DNA from: Limanda limanda
Lineage: Eukaryota; Chordata; Actinopteri; Pleuronectiformes; Pleuronectidae
Direction: 5' to 3'
Assembly (NCBI RefSeq): GCF_963576545.1
Contig: NC_083646.1
Span: 16,159,961 to 16,223,960 of the forward strand
Length of the DNA: 64,000 bases
The position numbers were made by a program, and so were the translations under genes. Position 1 is the first letter of the stretch; the number at the start of each line of letters is the position of its first letter. Positions 43,601 through 55,100 of the stretch are shown here, in pieces. Below the pieces are notes generated by a model. That model worked only from the letters and a program-made list of their open reading frames with translations, searched no databases and was not told the DNA's origin.

Positions 43601-44270
43601 TTGTGCTTTTCTTTGTGTATAATTAATTATAATTAGAATCGTGTTTTCGTTTAGGTAGAATAAGGCCTTCATTTCTACGTCAGGAGCGAGTCCCTTCCAC
43701 CGAGTTGGCACCGCCCTGTTTCTACTGTAGCCCAGAATGGACAAACCAAACACTGGCTCTAGAGAGAGTCTTTTATGTATTTACTGTATGTTAGCTGAAG
43801 GTAGGTTCTCCTTCACACTGCTAATGGGAGGTGAGGTAGTGGAGGGATACTCAGTTGTTTGAACTCTTAATCCAGCTTCTTTACACTGAAACTTTAACTT
43901 CATATTTAGTCATTATTGGACCAAAATAAAGCAACATTTGTAATGCACGTTAACTCCAACTACTGTATGTGTGTATGTGCGCTTTCTACACACTCTTAGA
44001 TTGAATTTACGTTCGTATCCATTTCCTTATGCGTACGCCCACACATGCATGTTTGTGATCATCCTGAAAGCCACTCCATTAGGGATTATGTCTCATGAAT
44101 GCATGTTGGACACGGGCGTTTCATTACGTGAGTTCAAACACACAATCAATACTTCGTCCTCAGGCCTGCTGTATATGTCTGCCGACTCATACTCCTGTAG
44201 TGGAAATCTGTGTGACGTCAGTCTGGAGGTCATCATGAACTGTCCCCCCCGCCAACGGACCCACGCCTAG
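34696..44270. other. Intergenic stretch between rcc1 and oprd1, no gene supported
   Basis: I read both strands for splice-bounded open frames and found none that continue or resemble a family. It holds short simple repeats: (TG)(AG) near 36500-36522, (ATT)n at 37787-37807 and (AC)n at 40738-40761. At about 43670-43890 there is a copy of a common fish repeat (CGTCAGGAGCGAGTCCCTTCC, then CTGGCTCTAGAGAGAGTC and GGGATACTCAGTTG). Some quiet, moderately GC-rich blocks (for example 38440-38580) could be conserved noncoding elements, but that needs alignment. Confidence 0.5.
43670..43890. repeat. Dispersed teleost repeat (CTGGCTCTAGAGAG family)
   Basis: The motifs GTAGCCCAGAATGGACAAAC, CACTGGCTCTAGAGAGAG and GGAGGGATACTCAGTTG are recalled from many fish loci, in this order. 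Class unknown; noncoding. Confidence 0.5.
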
Positions 44271-44800
44271 TCAGGCCGGCGGTCTCTCTGTCACCGCGGG
44301 AGCACAAATGGAGGCGGGCTCCCGCGTGCTGTTGCGTGCTCTAGTGAAGCTGCTCTGCTCCAGACGGGCGCGATAGGGCAGGCAGAAGTCCCTGAAGCAC
44401 CTCTTGAAGTTTTCGTCCAAGAAGGCGTACAGCACGGGGTTGAGGCTGCTGTTGGTGTAGCCCAGAGCGATGCACAGATGCCAGCTGGCCACTACCAGGG
44501 GGTCCTTGTGGTCAATATCCACCATTGTCTTGACAATGATGAAGATGTGGATGGGGGTCCAGCAGATGATGAAGGCCGCCACGACCACCAGGACCATGCG
44601 GGTGATCCGCCGCATGTTCCTGTCTTTCTCTTTGGAGCCGGAGAGGAGGCGGACACTCTTGAGCCGCAGGATCATGAGGCCGTAGCAGATGGTGATGACC
44701 AGGACGGGCACGACGAAGGCGAAAATGAACACGCAGATTTTCATCACTGTGTCCCAGTACCACTCAGGTTTGGGAAATCTGAGTGTGCAGGCGGTGGCTC
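44271..44800 (-). CDS. oprd1: Oprd1 exon 3: extracellular loop 2, TM5 to TM7 and tail
   Basis: Acceptor AAATCCTCAG precedes 44800. It begins [20 protein letters not shown] with the disulfide Cys of loop 2, and ends [13 protein letters not shown] then TGA at 44273-44271. The tail [13 protein letters not shown] has cysteines that could be palmitoylated, and the Ser/Thr-rich end is the usual GRK/arrestin region. 530 nt. Confidence 0.96.
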
Positions 44801-46882
44801 CTGAGGATTTAAACAGTTAGAGGTTTAATAGGGAACCATGGGGAAGAGCTAATTCAAGTTAATCACCCAGCTCAAATGTTTTCTCTGTTACAGATGACTC
44901 CCCGAAGTCAACACTTGACAACGAAGGTACCAAAAAGCCTGTGAGGTGAAGTGAAGTTTTAATACACTATTGTCAGTCCCGCCACAATAAAAGCCCCTCA
45001 CCTTTATCCGTCACCTTGGTAACAGCAGCGATCATCACAGGCACTCCGATGACAGAGGCCAGGATCCAGATGCAGATGTTGATAAGCTTGGCCTTGGCGG
45101 GCGTGCGGAAGTCCAGGGCCCTCACCGGGTGACACACAGCGATGTAGCGGTCCACGCTCATCATGGTGAGCGTGAAGATGCTGGTGAACATGTTGTAGTA
45201 GTCGATGGCGATGACCACTTTGCACAGCAGCTCCCCGAAGGGCCAGGTGCTCATGAGGTACTTGGCGCTCTGGAAGGGCAGCGTGCTGGTGGCGAGGGCA
45301 TCGGCGAGAGCCAGGTTGAAGATGTAGATGTTGGTAGCCGTCTTCATCTTGGTGTACCTGGTTGGTTGGAGGAGAAAGAAATAGCACTGAGCTGTTTGCA
45401 CTACTTGATTCTGTCTCTCATTCCACAGACGCCGTTGCTAGTTTGAGGGGGCCGAGTTCATTTCAAGGTCTGGCGGCTGCTTTGTGCCAAAGAAGATTCT
45501 TCGATTCCCATTAAAATATTTCAAGGTTAGAAGCCAATTTATTATTTGATCTAATCAGTTTCCCCCCTCAAACCAATTATCCACTATTTCCCCTGGATAC
45601 AATATTGAGATTGAATGAGCTTTTCAGAGGCTTAATGTTTTTATGGCATTACACTGAATGCCTGAGAGCTCCTCTCCTCGGCCAAAGTGACTGTAAACCT
45701 CCATTAAACTGCACTTCTATCCGATGAATCGATTCCAACTGAAAAATCCTACAAAACACGTCCTTGATTTCAGATACTCTGAACATGTTTTTCTTCTTTG
45801 CGGCCAGCCTTGTCTGAATGCCAGCCGAACAGTTGTCTGCCTGTGTGAAGATGGATTCTTCCACATCAATCCACAGTGGTCTGACAAATTTAATTAAACT
45901 GCAGCAACGGACTGTAAAAGGAGGAGAGAAGACAAAGGGATGTCCTTATATTTTCTCCTAATCCACCACCACATAATTACACGCCATGCACAGATTTTTG
46001 CCAGGAAGGAGTGAGGCTGTAATGTCTTTTTAAATTCACTTTGATTGATTATTGGGAAATTAATCTTAAAAGCATCAATCCAGGAATTGAAGAGGCAGCT
46101 CAGGGGGATGGTGAAGGTGGAGGTCCAACCATCTCCTCGCTACAGATTTATCAGCATCAAACCGTCAGGACACAAATCATCAATATATTAACACATGATT
46201 AATGTGTGAAGACGGCTAATTTCAACACTGAACTGGAGAGCTGCACCGCCCTCCTCTCAAGTGTGTAGGAGGTGTGTGTGTGTGTGTGTGAGTGGGTGTG
46301 TGGGTGTGTGGGTGCGTCTGAGTGGCTCTCAGACGCACTGGAATTGTTGTGGGCAATTATAAAGGACAATCACAACATATGTATTTATAGACGCATAGTT
46401 GTGTAACATTCGATTTATTCCAAGAAGTGAGTTTGTAGGGTAGGTGATGTCGAATATTTTCACATGATATAAAAGTAATACAATTTTTATCCTGGACCAA
46501 TGTTTAATTTGTGCCAGTTTTCACTGATCTGCGTGTTGCCAGCAGCAAATCTTGAAAAAAGGCAATAACTTGTCCTCTCTTATTCACTGGAATTAGTTTA
46601 TGTTTCTTTTTGTAGATCTCATGTCTCTTACCTGACCACCCCGTACATTACGAGCACGTTTCCCAGCAGTCCCACCACACAAATGAGAGAGTAGAGAGAA
46701 GTGATGCACACGGCGATGATGAGACTTGAAGTACTCCTTCCTTCAGCCCCGTTGGTCCGGTTGCTCCCGGCAGGCAGCGGCAGCAGCTCCTCGGAGAATG
46801 TGACATCGACAGGAGTTCCTGACACCGCGTAGCGCTCGCTGAAAAGCCCCAGGTCGTCGGGGAGAAGAGTGGGAAACTCCAT
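44271..46882 (-). CDS. oprd1: Oprd1, delta opioid receptor (gene-level, 3 coding exons)
   Basis: Minus-strand exons 46882-46632, 45357-45002 and 44800-44271 total 1137 nt, 378 aa plus TGA (human DOR 372). It is a class A, Gi/o-coupled GPCR for enkephalins. Visible hallmarks are an N-glycosylation site (Asn41, NRT), TM1 [13 protein letters not shown]2 [21 protein letters not shown], Asp3.32 in [16 protein letters not shown], extracellular-loop Cys, [14 protein letters not shown] in loop 3, CWTPIHIF in TM6 with Trp6.48 and His6.52, [16 protein letters not shown] at the end of TM7, and a Ser/Thr tail. Introns interrupt at the same places as in mammalian opioid genes but are very short here (201 and 1274 bases). 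Delta rather than mu or kappa follows from [25 protein letters not shown] and the tail. Two ligand-pocket residues are mu-like (see findings). Confidence 0.96.
45002..45357 (-). CDS. oprd1: Oprd1 exon 2: TM2 to TM4
   Basis: Acceptor CCAACCAACCAG precedes 45357; donor GTGAGG begins at 45001. It encodes [20 protein letters not shown] through [18 protein letters not shown], including Asp3.32, Tyr3.33 and DRY. 356 nt. Confidence 0.96.
46632..46882 (-). CDS. oprd1: Oprd1 exon 1: N-tail and TM1
   Basis: The ATG complements 46880-46882; the frame above it stays open but has no further ATG (a TTG lies 18 bases upstream). It begins [20 protein letters not shown] and ends [13 protein letters not shown] with two bases before donor GTAAGA (46631 downward). 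251 nt. Confidence 0.93.
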
Positions 46883-46994
46883 TGTTTGATTTCTCGCCAA
46901 AAATCAAGTGGGAAGTCAAAGGTTTCAGAAAAAGGCGCAGGAGAGCGCACGGAAACTGGAAGGGAAATTAGAGAGGGATGAGGCGACCAGCCGA

Positions 46995-46997
<3 letters not shown>

Positions 46998-47081
<84 letters not shown>

Positions 47082-47118
47082 TCTCGTTCTCTCTCCCTCT
47101 CTACCTCTCTCTCTCTAG
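46998..47118. repeat. (CT)n / (GA)n tract in the oprd1 5' leader or proximal promoter
   Basis: About 76 bases of pure CT followed by a CT-rich continuation, ending roughly 115 bases upstream of the oprd1 ATG. On the oprd1 sense strand it is (GA)n. Confidence 0.97.
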
Positions 47119-48984
47119 TGGCGAGCAAAGAAGGATGTGTGGAGACCGTTTTCCTGTACACCCCCTCTGCCTAAAGGGAAACCATTTGTCAACGTGCTTT
47201 AATTAGATGTAGCACCGAGTAATACTATTGTATTCTCGTTAATGGTCATGATTCAAGAAAAAATGACCAGCCTCTTGCTCCACCTGCTACCCGACTCCTC
47301 GCCAATGTCGACCAGAGCCAAAGAATCCAAAGATCTCTCCTGGTTGTATATTTACAGCTCAATTAGAGTCGCCTGCAGGCATCGGGACATTCCTCTGCCC
47401 ATTTGCCCTTGAGGCACCTCCGCTCCTAAACCCTACCACTCTCCCACTCTCCATGGCCTTTGGCCTGTGGAAGTGGAGCTCCATTAGAGAGCTGGCTGTT
47501 ATCAGGAGCCTGTCACCTCCATGAAGTCACTGAGACACAGTAGAGATGCTCTTGCCTGCCAGTAATGACATGTTCAATCCATAAAAAAACGTGCAGGAGC
47601 AGATGCAAACTCAGACATCCTCTGAATGATTTCTAGCCATTCAAGATATCATGTATCAAAAGTCCATGACTTGATTCAGGTTATTTGTCATTGTTAAGGC
47701 ATCCTTATCAGATATCAGACAGTGGTGCACGGCATGGTGACCAGATAATGGCATATTAATCACAGTTCTTAATAAAACAACATTAACATAAAACCATTGA
47801 ACTTATTATGACAACTTAATATGCTGATGAAGAAATTACGGTCTAACGGAGTTTGTTCATGTTAATATTCAACACAAAGCAGATGTTATCATGCACAGTT
47901 ATTTTAACAGTCCAATAACAATAAAATATGTTATGTTACTTGTTAGGCCTAAATCAATGAATATACTATGAATATTATTAATATTAATTGACCTATACAG
48001 TAGTTGGTTGTCATAGGCCTATACTTCAATTCAATTGTCAATTCAAAAACTAGTTTGTGTGATTTGCCATTTTGAGCCTGCATGTATTTAATATGCCGGT
48101 GCTGTAGAAATGTTACAGATCGATTACATTATCTTTTACGACAGTGTTAAGTCGGTGTTGACGGCTCACAGCAGCAGCCAAGTGTGGGAATCCTGAAGTG
48201 AATCCTATACAGTTTGTCTTGTCACCCTTTATATTTGCTGCCCGAGTAATTGTATTGGTATCAATTACATCTGCATGAGCAAACACATTGATGCAGGCAC
48301 ACAGACATGAGGGCTCCTTCATTTGAGAACCCTGTTTTTCCTGTGGGATGCTATTTAATCAATGCCGCTCATAGTTTCCCTCCGCTCTCCTCGCCAAGAT
48401 TGATTCCTATCAACCCTGAGTAAGAGAGATTCACTGTTACCATATTGTAATATGAAACACTACGTCTGTTTTTTGAACGGGTTGAAGCATTTAATTATTA
48501 TTTCCAGCCGGTTTGAGAGCATCTCCCAGGGTTGAGTGTTTATTCGGACGCAAGACAGATTGAAACCCTACCCTGGTCGTGTCTTTAGGGATCACCACTG
48601 CACCCATCTTTATGCGCTCTGCAAAGTGACCTTTACAAAATCCGCCTTTAACCAACCAGCATCAGCGTAACACAAAGCAGGGACGGAGACAAAAGCTCCG
48701 AAGCCTCCCTCTTTACTGTTCCTTCTAAAGATAGATAATTTGCGTCCTTCTCACGTGAAGAGTAGTAATTAAAATGACGAGGCTCTTTTCGAGAGTTAAG
48801 CGAGCTCCTTTCTCCTTCAATACCAGAGGTTATTGGTTACAAGTGGCTTCTGAATGGCTTTCTGACGATCCATCACCAAGTGAGCATTACCGTCAGAATG
48901 CTGTTCGACACTGAGTATGGTGGCAGAGGCAGATTGTGACCCTATGAATGGCAATATGTGTCTGTTTGTTGCTCAGCTGTTCCT

Positions 48985-49210
48985 TTGCTTTTGTCCAGAC
49001 TGAAATATCTCGACACCTGTCAAATGAATTCCTATGAAATTTCATACAACTAATTATAGTCCCCAGAGGATAGATCCTTATGGCTTTGTTGATCCTCTGA
49101 CCTTTAATCTGAGTCTGATACTCTTCATTTTTCATGAGGTGTCTTGACCACCAATGATTTAGGGTGATCCTCTGACCTTTCCAATTTCTGTTTTACATAC
49201 ACAAAATAAT
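48985..49210. repeat. Dispersed teleost repeat (GACTGAAATATCT family)
   Basis: GTCCAGACTGAAATATCTCG, AATTCCTATGAAATTTCATAC, CCCCAGAGGATAGATCCTTA and GATCCTCTGACCTTT follow the order remembered from a very common fish repeat. A possible other end of the same family lies at about 60965-61055 (ACAATGCTAACATGCTAATG, then GTTTACGATGTTCACCACC). Confidence 0.55.
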
Positions 49211-50689
49211 TTGAAGTATCGCTACATTTTGTAGCAGAGTGTCATTTCAGTCCTTTAGCATTTTTTAAAGATGAAATCAAACCGGGACAGAGAAATAGAA
49301 GCAAAGGAAATATCTTCAAAAGGTCAGAGTGTAACGTGTGGTTATATAAGTGCAATCATTTTTTCTAGGAGCGGCAGGAAGGCAGCAGTGTCAAGGGGTC
49401 ATGACACTGACACCTCCCATCACATATGTTTCATTAAATTCCGACCACCACACCTCCAGAGGAGTTGACAGTAACTTCTGGTCTGTACAGTTACCTTAGC
49501 CTGCACATTGTACCTACACAGCTCTGATCATGTAACTCCATCCCTACAAGAATAGCCCAAGAGGGACAGCTCACCCCTCCTGGTGTGAAATGACTAACAC
49601 AACACTTCAGAAAGTAAATTGACCAAGTCTAATATCTGTTACAGCTGTATGACACCTGCCTCTGCTGCAGGGTTACACAAGCCGGCTCTCCATCCCCTCC
49701 GATGAAGGGGACTCAAAATTCTATGATGTATGGGTGCTGGGTTGGTGCTTTGTGTAATGCTCTGTGCAGGCTGAGTGTATATGATGAGCCACATCTCTCT
49801 TTTAACACAATTTGGAGATGTGGTGGTAATGTGTCATGAAAGAGGGAGAGATGTGTCTGGACGAACGGAAGCCGACACAAACAAATCGTGGTTGTTGTCG
49901 TTGTTGTGTTTATGTTTCCGCCTCCGCCCTCGGGGAGGATTGCTCATGATTAATCTGTGCAGGCTCGACATGATTACTCGCATCACTCTTCAGCCCAATG
50001 GAAACCTTGGGAAGCATTACGCTGCCTCTCTGAACACATCATGTTCATGGCAGGGAAAACAGAGTGCAGACACTTCTAAGTGGGCTCTATGTTGGGATTT
50101 TGGCATAAAAAGATGGAGTGATGATGAAGATGCATGTTGTCTAATGTTGACACAAGACGAGACGGCTGGTGCTGATTGATTCGATGTCAATCAATCATTT
50201 TTAATACGCTGCCGTGGCGTCTTCAATCTATCAAATTGTCATACTTGCAATCTTGTATTTTATACGTTACCATAGTGTTTTATATCTGGCTTCAAGCTGC
50301 AATATCTTGTGTGCTGCAGCATGTGTCTGATATATGCTGGTACTTTGTAACTTCTGAAAGCTCAGAGAGAAAAAAATATGGCATATCTTGATATTTCCTT
50401 TCTCAGCGTTGCAGGTATCAGGATTCAGACAGTTTTAGATCACAGAGAAAGTGCAAGAAAACACATTAACTGAGGCTTTGTACTTTTTTAAAGCTGCCTT
50501 GTGGGACTTTTACAAATAAACCAACCTCTGTTGTATTCAAGCCAAAAAAGATTACACATTAAACTGATGGCTGCCAAATAAATCTCTTTGGAGTGGACTA
50601 GATTTGAAATCATGGTGTCTGTCGCGAGATTTCCCGCGCTATGCACAGGTCGCAATGAGATTTACGTCAACCAACAGAGTAGGCTCATG

Positions 50690-50870
50690 GACTGTACATG
50701 AAGATGGATAAACCATCTTCATTTCCTCCTTCTATACAGAAATAAAGCCAAAATATCACAGATATGACTGTTGCCATCTTGCACCGGGGACATTATTAGT
50801 GGAGCCAGTAGCAGTAACTAGGAGTATAGCCTCCAAGAAAAGTTCCTGAAACTCCAGATTAAAAAAATTT
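50690..50870. repeat. Dispersed teleost repeat (GACTGTA-AAGATGGA family), copy 2
   Basis: GGACTGTACATGAAGATGGA, then ACAGAAATAAAGCCAAAATAT and GTTGCCATCTTG. Same family as copies at 2310, 52955 and 57389. Confidence 0.55.
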
Positions 50871-51874
50871 GGGATCACAGTCCAAAAAAGATGGTGAATA
50901 ATGGCGAGAGCAGCAAGTGTACTGAGAGTGAAGCGAAGGGACTGGGGTCAGACACAGATGTTGCCTTACTTGCTGTTCGACAGCTTAAATCAGTAAAATT
51001 ATGGATTATTGTTTTGGAAGTGTGGAAATGTCACTGAGGGGGGCAACAAAATGTCCACGCTGCAGGTTTATCTTACCTGTCTGCAGCTGTCTGAGACAAA
51101 ACAAAGCAGGAAGATGAACCTCTGCTCAAAGTCACATAAACCACACATCACATAGAGTATAATCAGGGTGACCTGCTCAACCAGCAGGTGTGAACTTATG
51201 CTATCTTCCTTTTCGTAACCAGGCGATAGCTCTTATTTTAGTTTCTATAAATACACTGATAGTGTAGAGGCTCGCAGGACACTGAGCAGACAACCTAAGT
51301 GTCGTTATGACTCCAAGAAACAATAAGATTCATACCTGACCACATTAAACTAGGAACAGTGTTCGCAGGCTTTCTTAAGAGTCAATTTTCTGTGCAGTAA
51401 TCCTCCAGGCTCAGGGCGTCTGCATTATTTACTGTTCACATTCCACATGAATGCACAAAACACATCTCTGTGTGATCAAGAGTCATTTCAGGGTAAAGAC
51501 TGGAGCGAAAGAAAACTGGTTCAAACAGACTATAGGCCATCTTTCTAGGGAAAGCGTGTGTATGTGTGTGTTTGTGTGTGTTTGTGTGTGTTCTGGAAAC
51601 AACTACTGTGCTTTTTCACTCAAATGTAAATGTATTCACCAGCTTTATTTGTTGTAAACAACATTATTAACTACTAAATTACAGTGTATTGTTAGAATAG
51701 TTGAAGTTAGCACCATCTTTACCAGCTGCAGCATTAAAACAATGGATTTATCAATGGATTATTTCTCATAATCATTTAATACATTTTTTAAATGGGCCCA
51801 TACCCATAATGAGGTAGTACATTTTTTGTTTTTTGAGGTATATATATATACATATATATATATATTTTGATTCA

Positions 51875-51950
51875 TTATTGTTGTACTTTTGTTCCAATTA
51901 ACTTTTGAATGCTGGAGAACTCCTGAGCCAAACTGATGATCCGGGGATCT
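51875..51950 (-). CDS. Unidentified gene, terminal coding exon
   Basis: Acceptor GACTATAACATACAG precedes 51950. The exon completes the Arg codon and encodes DPRIISLAQEFSSIQKLIGT, then KVQQ and TAA at 51877-51875. Confidence 0.6.
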
Positions 51951-52066
51951 CTGTATGTTATAGTCATTGAAAGTTTGTGTTAACACCACTTCACAAACAA
52001 CAGCACAAACACAAAACAACTACTGCAAAGTATAACAATGATAAAAAGTATTGTAGGAGCGATGTA

Positions 52067-52132
<66 letters not shown>

Positions 52133-55100
52133 GTAATAAATGTGTGTGAAATGTGACAAAACTCACCTGAACTGAGGAGGCCTGGTCTTTGGGGACTTGA
52201 GGAACTGTCGTGCCTCAAACTCAATGTCCCTCTTCTTCAAACTGTTGCTCACCTCCCAGACCTGAAACATGGGAAGAGGACGTGAGGAGAAGATTGGACG
52301 AATTTACAGAAGAAATCAAGAGTCATGTAACAATTTAGGCAAAACTCCTGTGACGTCTTGGCAGGACTGTGTACTCACCAGATTGTACAGATTGAGCTGT
52401 GGGAGGAACTCAGAGTTATCGTAGGGCTCCAGCTGAAACTGCCAGTGAATTCACACAGAGTGTTTGTTCTCCTGAAGTTTCAGCAGCTCAGTCATAACTG
52501 CAGTCTACACAACAGAAAAAGGTCAAACGTCTTTATATAAATCTTTGTTTTTATGTATAAATAAATTACAACGATTATTTTAGTGACTTCATTTCAATGC
52601 AGACTGGAAACTACAGTGGTGAGTGGATGTGTGGGTGTGCGGTCACTGTCAGAAGAGCACAGCCATTATCTGTGGTGGCAGAGGCTCACAGATAAACACA
52701 AGAACAAAGCTTTTGAAACAGCATGTTATTGTAAGCATTTTTTTCCCTTATAGCTGAAAGCTTTTATAGAACATAATGGTGAATTATGTGTGGGTTCGTG
52801 TTTACAAGTCACAGATGTCTTGCTGTGTACTTACATTGTCATATGCAGAACACAACAATTGAATTCAATATATATTTATTTTTAAATTAGAATTTTTTGT
52901 TTTCTATGTAATTTCATTTGTATGGCACAAAAATCGGGAAAAGACATTCAGTATGTAAGACTGTATATAAAGATGGATGACATGACCTCCAAAAGTGATT
53001 GCCACCTAGTGGCTGGCTTCAGTACATGTCATAAACCCTGCCCTCTCCATGTTTGTCGATGGCACTACCACCAAAAAGTCAAATACCTTTTTCCCAAAGA
53101 TGGTTTCTGACACTTTAGGTAGCTATTATAACTCTGATGTTTGCGTTTATTTTTTGAGTTTGGTTTTAATTAGTTGTTTGATGCTTTAAAAGCAGGGTGA
53201 ACTGACGTGTGTTTCAGCTGGACTGCAACACCCCCATCCCCATTTGCTACATTGCCGACTTTGTCTCCAAATGCATAAAAATGGCAGCATTTATATCACA
53301 TAAATCATTATTTAAATTCTTTGCCTTGTAACCAAAAGTTCATATAATGAGGAAGCAAGAGAGAAGAGAAAGAGAGCTGCATACTGCGACCTGTGAATCC
53401 TCAAAACATCCTATTTTCAAGCATCATAAAGATTGATAAACATGTGCAGCATGTTTATATCATGTCAGAGTTCTCTTTAAATCACGAGTATTGATACGAA
53501 ATAGACTGTTGGTCAGATGTCACATCCATAGGGATCGTCAGAAAGGTATTCATTGGTGATGGTGATTTTCTGTCAGCAACTAACTGGACAGAAAAAGATT
53601 GGGTAGAGAGAATAACTTTTAATATGAGCAGTGAGTAAACTACTGAGTTCTGCTGGATTATTGATATTGGTGCATGGGGTTTGTTTTATGGGATATTCTG
53701 GGGATAAGTAGGGGAATACATACCTGGAAGCCGAATGATACCTACAAACAAACGTAACATCTTACAAAATATAGAATTTATTTAGAGTTGGTTGACTGGT
53801 TTATGAGAAATTAATTAGACACAGTAACAGTTTATCATTACAGACTTTAATCAACGCGTCGGTGCCTCTGATTGAAAAGCTACTGATGCTTACCATATCC
53901 ATTTATTTTTCTTTCTTAAAATCATCAGCGAGGTAATAAAGCATTCATAATGTGAACTTCTCCCTGATTGCGGCGGCACTCATTTTAAACCTCCCTGCAG
54001 GCATGATAGCTGCGACTGACGGATATCTTCACCCGGTGGCGACAGCTGAATGAAAATCACAGCCTCCTTCACACAAGACATTCTCTTGTCAGCAGTTTTT
54101 TTTTCCTGTCACAGTGGTATTCTGCAATAACAGGCAGAGGTTCCCCAGCTTCACTTGACAATTAGTTACGCAACAGCAATTTGTCTGGGTCTGGGACTTG
54201 ATTAGTTTTCAGATTTTCATCTGTGGGGAGGCATCCAGCGCAGTTTAGATATGACGAGACATTGGCAGCCTGCACTAATTGAAAATGTTTGTAAGTGTTG
54301 CCCACACTGGCAGAGAGGAATGCATATCGTCTGTTTGAGGTGAAATTGGGATCAAATGAAAGCAAAGACAGGCTGCAGCCTTCTGTATGGAAATACTGAG
54401 ATCTACTTTCTCAAAAAAAAAAGCTTACGCCAAAGTCATTTATAAACTCAAACAAGGTTGTGAACAGAAACTGCCGTGCAGAGCCAGAGTTGGTGCAGCA
54501 AACCAATATTAATATTCAGTCTGGTTTTCATATTGATTTAAAGTATGCTCAGAGAGGAACACAGAAAAGAGAGAGCATCGGTCAATGGAAAATAGCTTAA
54601 GCTCGAAATCTGGTTTGAAAGCCATTCATCTGATTTGTCAAACATCTTGGTGTCGATCATAGTTTCCTGGGATGTTATGTTTTCATCTGCGTTTGTTTGT
54701 CTGTCTGTTAGTTTGCAGGATTACGCAAAACAAGTTGACGGATTCCCACAAAAATTGGTGGAAGGATGGGGAATAGGTTGAGAAAGAAGCTAAAACCTAT
54801 TTGACGCAGATCGAGATCAGGGGGCAGATCTAGGAAGGTTTTTCCTCAGAAAATATGACATTGATCTTGAAAGAAAATGAGGCATCTCAAGGAGACTGGC
54901 ATTTGTGACCTAAGATCCAAAGTGAATTTAAATGTGGTCTCATCAGTGGTCTCACACACACACACACAATTTAATTTCCCTGACGCAGCAACAGTCCCCA
55001 TCATAATATTTGTTAGTCACTGCACAATCTTCTTCAGGGTCACTGAGTATTTGTACTAATCCACAGAGGATGTGAATATTGTGGTGGGTGTCAGAACAGT

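Larger units (their letters stand above)
47119..51774. other. Region between oprd1 and the 3' end of the unidentified minus-strand gene
   Basis: No coding exon is supported. It should contain the oprd1 promoter near its left end. Repeats seen: a copy at about 48985-49210 of a fish repeat starting GTCCAGACTGAAATATCTCG and containing CCCCAGAGGATAGATCC, and repeat copy 2 at 50690-50870. Tiny pairs of splice-like sites (for example a 14-base piece at 51077-51090) were considered and rejected. Confidence 0.45.

Noticed and set aside
44478..45446. Plus-strand open frames of 71-108 codons over the oprd1 exons
   Set aside because: Antisense shadows of the GC-rich receptor exons.
46883..46900. Upstream extension of oprd1 starting MARNQT
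   Set aside because: The extension would need a TTG start codon; the first ATG is at 46882-46880 and gives a normal opioid receptor N-tail.
51077..51090. 14-base microexon with strong splice-like sites (minus strand)
   Set aside because: It looked like the next exon of the unidentified gene, but the exon at 51950-51875 completes the frame with a stop and leaves no room for it in phase.
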